Shown here in pieces: positions 54,820-56,952 of a stretch of DNA of 56,952 bases (its first letter is position 1; every line of letters starts with the position of its first letter). The translations under genes were made by a program, and so were the position numbers. This DNA comes from Prevotella sp. (GTDB lineage: Bacteria; Bacteroidota; Bacteroidia; Bacteroidales; Bacteroidaceae), in assembly GCA_022486815.1 (NCBI GenBank), contig JAKVJW010000016.1, positions 1 to 56,952 of the forward strand, written 5' to 3'. The notes under the pieces were generated by a model, which saw nothing but the letters and a program-made list of their open reading frames with translations, searched no databases and had not been told where the DNA came from.

Positions 54820-55875
54820 TCAGAAATATTTTGTAATATGGCCTTCATTGAAGGAATTCATTTCATTGATCATACGTACAGCCGAATCGATGATTGGGAA
54901 AGCACATATTGCTCCTGTTCCTTCACCTAATCGAAGTCCTAATGAAAGAATGGGACGGGCATGTAAAAGGTGAAGCATTTTCCGGTGCCCCTTTTCATCT
55001 CCACAATGCCCGAACAATGCGTAAGGAAGAATATCCGGCTCGAGTTTAGAAGCTCCCAGAATGCAAGCCGTCATGATGAAGCCATCTATTATGATGATCA
55101 TCTTTAGTTCTGCAGCCCGCAGCATCGCTCCAATAGCACCGATCATTTCATAACCTCCGAAACAACGCAGGATTGAGCGTACTTTTTCCAGTCCTGTTTC
55201 ATGATGAGTATTAAGAAAACGGATGACAGCTTGTTGTAGTACCTCTTTTTTATGTTTTAATTTCTCTGAATTAAGTCCTGAACCAGCTCCGATGCATTCT
55301 GATAGAGGAAGATGGCCAAACAAAGACATCCAGATAGAGGAAGGGGAGGTGTTTCCGATTCCCATTTCTCCAATGCTGATTACATTACAACCTTTCGCGT
55401 AACAGCTATCAACGAGTTGTGCTCCCTTTTCAATGGCTTCATCAAATTGTTCTTCGGTCATAGCCGGGCCATCAAGAAAGTCCTTTGTACCAAAGTCAAT
55501 CTTGTCGTTGATAATCTCAGGAATTGCAGATAAATCATGATCTACTCCCATGTCTGCGATTATCAGATGGAAATGATGCTGTCTGCAAAACAGGTTAACA
55601 CCGCCGCCACCACATGTGAAATTGATCATTTGTTGCCATGTGATCTCGCGTGGAGAAGCACTTACTCCTTCACGTTCAATGCCATGGTCGCCACCTAAGA
55701 GTAAATGGCAGGGATAGCTGAGACACGGAGACAGAGTATGTTGCGCAAGACCTATCTGTAGAGCAATATCTTCAAGTAAGCCCATAGAGCCTTTAGGCTT
55801 GTTCAAATTGTCAATTTTTATTTCAAGAGGTTGCCGTAAACTTTCATCTGGGTGTTTAATATGAAAAGTACGCAT
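54820..55875 (-). CDS. cobT: Nicotinate-nucleotide-dimethylbenzimidazole phosphoribosyltransferase
   Basis: A 351-residue cytoplasmic enzyme that makes alpha-ribazole phosphate from a lower-ligand base and nicotinate mononucleotide. Conserved LGGDHGIEREGVSA, GEMGIGNTSPSS, and the catalytic Glu in RLGEGTGAICAFPI near the C-terminus. It is 30 bases after cobU. No pathway for de novo corrin synthesis is in the window, so this operon fits cobinamide salvage or final assembly. Confidence 0.95.
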   Translation of the reverse strand: MRTFHIKHPDESLRQPLEIKIDNLNKPKGSMGLLEDIALQIGLAQHTLSPCLSYPCHLLLGGDHGIEREGVSASPREITWQQMINFTCGGGGVNLFCRQHHFHLIIADMGVDHDLSAIPEIINDKIDFGTKDFLDGPAMTEEQFDEAIEKGAQLVDSCYAKGCNVISIGEMGIGNTSPSSIWMSLFGHLPLSECIGAGSGLNSEKLKHKKEVLQQAVIRFLNTHHETGLEKVRSILRCFGGYEMIGAIGAMLRAAELKMIIIIDGFIMTACILGASKLEPDILPYALFGHCGDEKGHRKMLHLLHARPILSLGLRLGEGTGAICAFPIIDSAVRMINEMNSFNEGHITKYF

Positions 55876-55905
55876 ATTTCTTAGGATTTTTATAAGATTT
55901 TTTTA

Positions 55906-56448
55906 TTAAATCTGTTTTTCTTCTTTTATGGTTACAGGAATTCCTGAAATCATCAAGATGACTTTGTCTGCTTTGGAAGCAACATACTGGTTAAACCATC
56001 CTAACAGGTCTGTGAATCTCCGTTGTACGAGGTTGCTGCTGGTTCCGCCACTTCCGATTTCATTCGTAACGAAGATAAATGTGGCATCCTGATTAGTAAA
56101 GTCATCGAATTCCGATTCTATTTCTTTCAGAACTTTATCTACAGAAGGCTGTTCCTTAGCGTTTTTCTCGCTGTTAAAGAAGAAATTAGTACACCATAAG
56201 GTAAGGCAGTCAATGACGGCCACCTTATTGGTTATAGAAAGAAGAGAAAGGCGTTTTTCTTCTTCGATGTTGGTCCACTCAGGACCTCTTCGTTCCTGAT
56301 GCCGTTTGATCCGTGTTCTGAATTCATCATCCCAGATATGTGCAGTGGCTATATAGACAGGATTAGGGGAAAGGCTTAGAGCCAGATGCTCTGCAAATTC
56401 ACTTTTCCCCGAACGTTGTCCACCAGTAATTAAAATTACTTTTTTCAT
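55906..56448 (-). CDS. cobU: Adenosylcobinamide kinase/guanylyltransferase
   Basis: A 180-residue bifunctional enzyme that phosphorylates adenosylcobinamide and then transfers GMP. Walker A GGQRSGKSEFAE (about 8-19), the guanylylated His region RIKRHQERRG, VIDCLTLWCTNFFF and VTNEIGSGG are present. First gene of a four-gene operon. The short space to the divergent gene leaves no room for a cobalamin riboswitch on its transcript. Confidence 0.95.
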   Translation of the reverse strand: MKKVILITGGQRSGKSEFAEHLALSLSPNPVYIATAHIWDDEFRTRIKRHQERRGPEWTNIEEEKRLSLLSITNKVAVIDCLTLWCTNFFFNSEKNAKEQPSVDKVLKEIESEFDDFTNQDATFIFVTNEIGSGGTSSNLVQRRFTDLLGWFNQYVASKADKVILMISGIPVTIKEEKQI

Positions 56449-56455
56449 CAGACAT

Positions 56456-56463
56456 CAAAAGTA
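56456..56463 (-). promoter_or_regulatory. -7 element of the cob operon
   Basis: Minus-strand TACTTTTG fits TAnnTTTG and ends 8 bases from the cobU ATG, so the transcript has almost no leader. A TTG at 56483-56481 gives a 17-base spacer. Confidence 0.5.
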
Positions 56464-56563
56464 CAAAATAAATTCGAATACAAGTTGTTTATTGAATAAA
56501 AAAAGGAAGAAAGGAGGAGTTTCTACATTTATTATTATAAAGCATAAAATATTGTCAAAAAAA

Positions 56564-56595
56564 TTTGGAAGTTAAACATTTTTTTTGTTACTTTG
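56564..56595 (+). promoter_or_regulatory. Promoter of the right-edge beta-barrel gene
   Basis: TTTG (56564-56567), a 20-base spacer and TTACTTTG (56588-56595), one mismatch from TAnnTTTG. Start near 56600 gives a 76-base leader. Confidence 0.55.
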
Positions 56596-56675
56596 TAGTA
56601 GGAAGTCCTAATTAAAGTACATGTGTATATAATCGTAAAGAAAGATTAAGAAATAATTAATAAATTTAGAGAGGT

Positions 56676-56952
56676 ATGAAAAAGTTAGTTTTATTGTTTA
56701 TTGCTGCTACAATGGCAGTTTCTGTATCAGCTCAGACTGTTACAGAGAGCAAGACATTCGACAATTGGTACTTAGGTATCAATGGAGGTACTGTAACGAA
56801 AACAACCGGTCATAATTGGCTCGGTGGGCTGGATCCTAATGCAGGTATTCGCTTAGGTCGTTACTTTACTCCTGTATTCGGACTTGCTGCTGAGAGTAAT
56901 GCTTATTTTTCAAATAAGCCTTATGCTTCTGCAAAAACAGGTGTTCGTTTCT
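56676..56952 (+). CDS. Outer-membrane beta-barrel protein, cut by the window edge
   Basis: The first 92 codons of a gene running off the right edge. Signal peptide about 1-20 (AVSVSAQT), then strand-like segments (WYLGINGGTVTKTT, GLDPNAGIRLGRYFTPVFGLAAESNAYF) typical of OmpA/OMP_b-brl barrels. C-terminal domains, if any (such as an OmpA peptidoglycan-binding part), are outside the window, so the exact family is open. Confidence 0.8.
   Translation, partial: MKKLVLLFIAATMAVSVSAQTVTESKTFDNWYLGINGGTVTKTTGHNWLGGLDPNAGIRLGRYFTPVFGLAAESNAYFSNKPYASAKTGVRF

Noticed and set aside
56449..56675. Cobalamin riboswitch between cobU and the divergent barrel gene
   Set aside because: The gap is too short, and no B12-box sequence is visible on either strand.

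Overview
The window comes from a gut-type Bacteroidota genome, most likely Bacteroidaceae (Bacteroides, Phocaeicola or a close relative). Reasons: SusC/SusD pairs and a hybrid two-component regulator, many promoters of the Bacteroidota form TTTG-N20-TAnnTTTG, lipoprotein signals on surface glycan proteins, and the anti-sigma/sigma pairs typical of the phylum. No rRNA, tRNA or CRISPR array was seen. The only trace of an insertion sequence is a 24-codon fragment that looks like a transposase start at the left edge.

Region 1 (0.4-16.1 kb) is a fructan utilisation locus. A MerR-family regulator precedes a hybrid two-component sensor with a periplasmic sugar-binding domain (1498-4155). A seven-gene operon follows in one direction: SusC, SusD, a DUF4960-type surface lipoprotein, a surface GH32 of the endo-levanase type, a periplasmic GH32 exo-fructosidase, an MFS sugar permease and a fructokinase. 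Layout and content parallel the Bacteroides thetaiotaomicron BT1754-BT1765 levan locus. Repeats and palindromes at the sensor and susC promoters are probable operators.

Region 2 (16.3-25.1 kb) holds a GH31 glycosidase, a BACON/leucine-rich-repeat lipoprotein, a phzF gene broken by one in-frame TGA, and an AT-rich GH2 glycosidase. Region 3 (25.2-29.9 kb, minus strand) is a cell-surface signalling cluster: an ECF sigma factor, a FecR anti-sigma factor, an STN-domain protein whose body is an array of 16-residue surface repeats rather than a TonB receptor, and a second 16-residue-repeat protein. A diverged non-coding repeat lies on each side of 21-30 kb, in direct orientation.

Region 4 (30.3-36.4 kb) has a DapF-family protein with Ser at both catalytic Cys positions, a divergent ahpC/oxyR pair with an OxyR-like operator, and a copper chaperone followed by a copper ATPase that lacks almost all of its nucleotide-binding domain. 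Region 5 (36.6-40.5 kb) pairs a trehalose-6-phosphate synthase/phosphatase fusion with a GH15 enzyme.

Region 6 (40.6-44.7 kb) is an aromatic amino-acid operon (prephenate dehydratase, aminotransferase, DAHP synthase-chorismate mutase, prephenate dehydrogenase). It is preceded by a previously unannotated 31-codon leader peptide with seven consecutive Phe/Tyr codons, an antiterminator and an intrinsic terminator: a complete ribosome-mediated attenuator, and the clearest new system in the window. Region 7 (45-53.3 kb) contains a small beta-barrel protein, a GltD-like oxidoreductase, a small exported protein on a near-leaderless transcript, ffh, folD and a GH51 arabinofuranosidase. Region 8 (53.3-56.4 kb, minus) is the cobalamin nucleotide-loop operon cobU-cobT-cobS-cobC. 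The right edge cuts a beta-barrel outer membrane protein.
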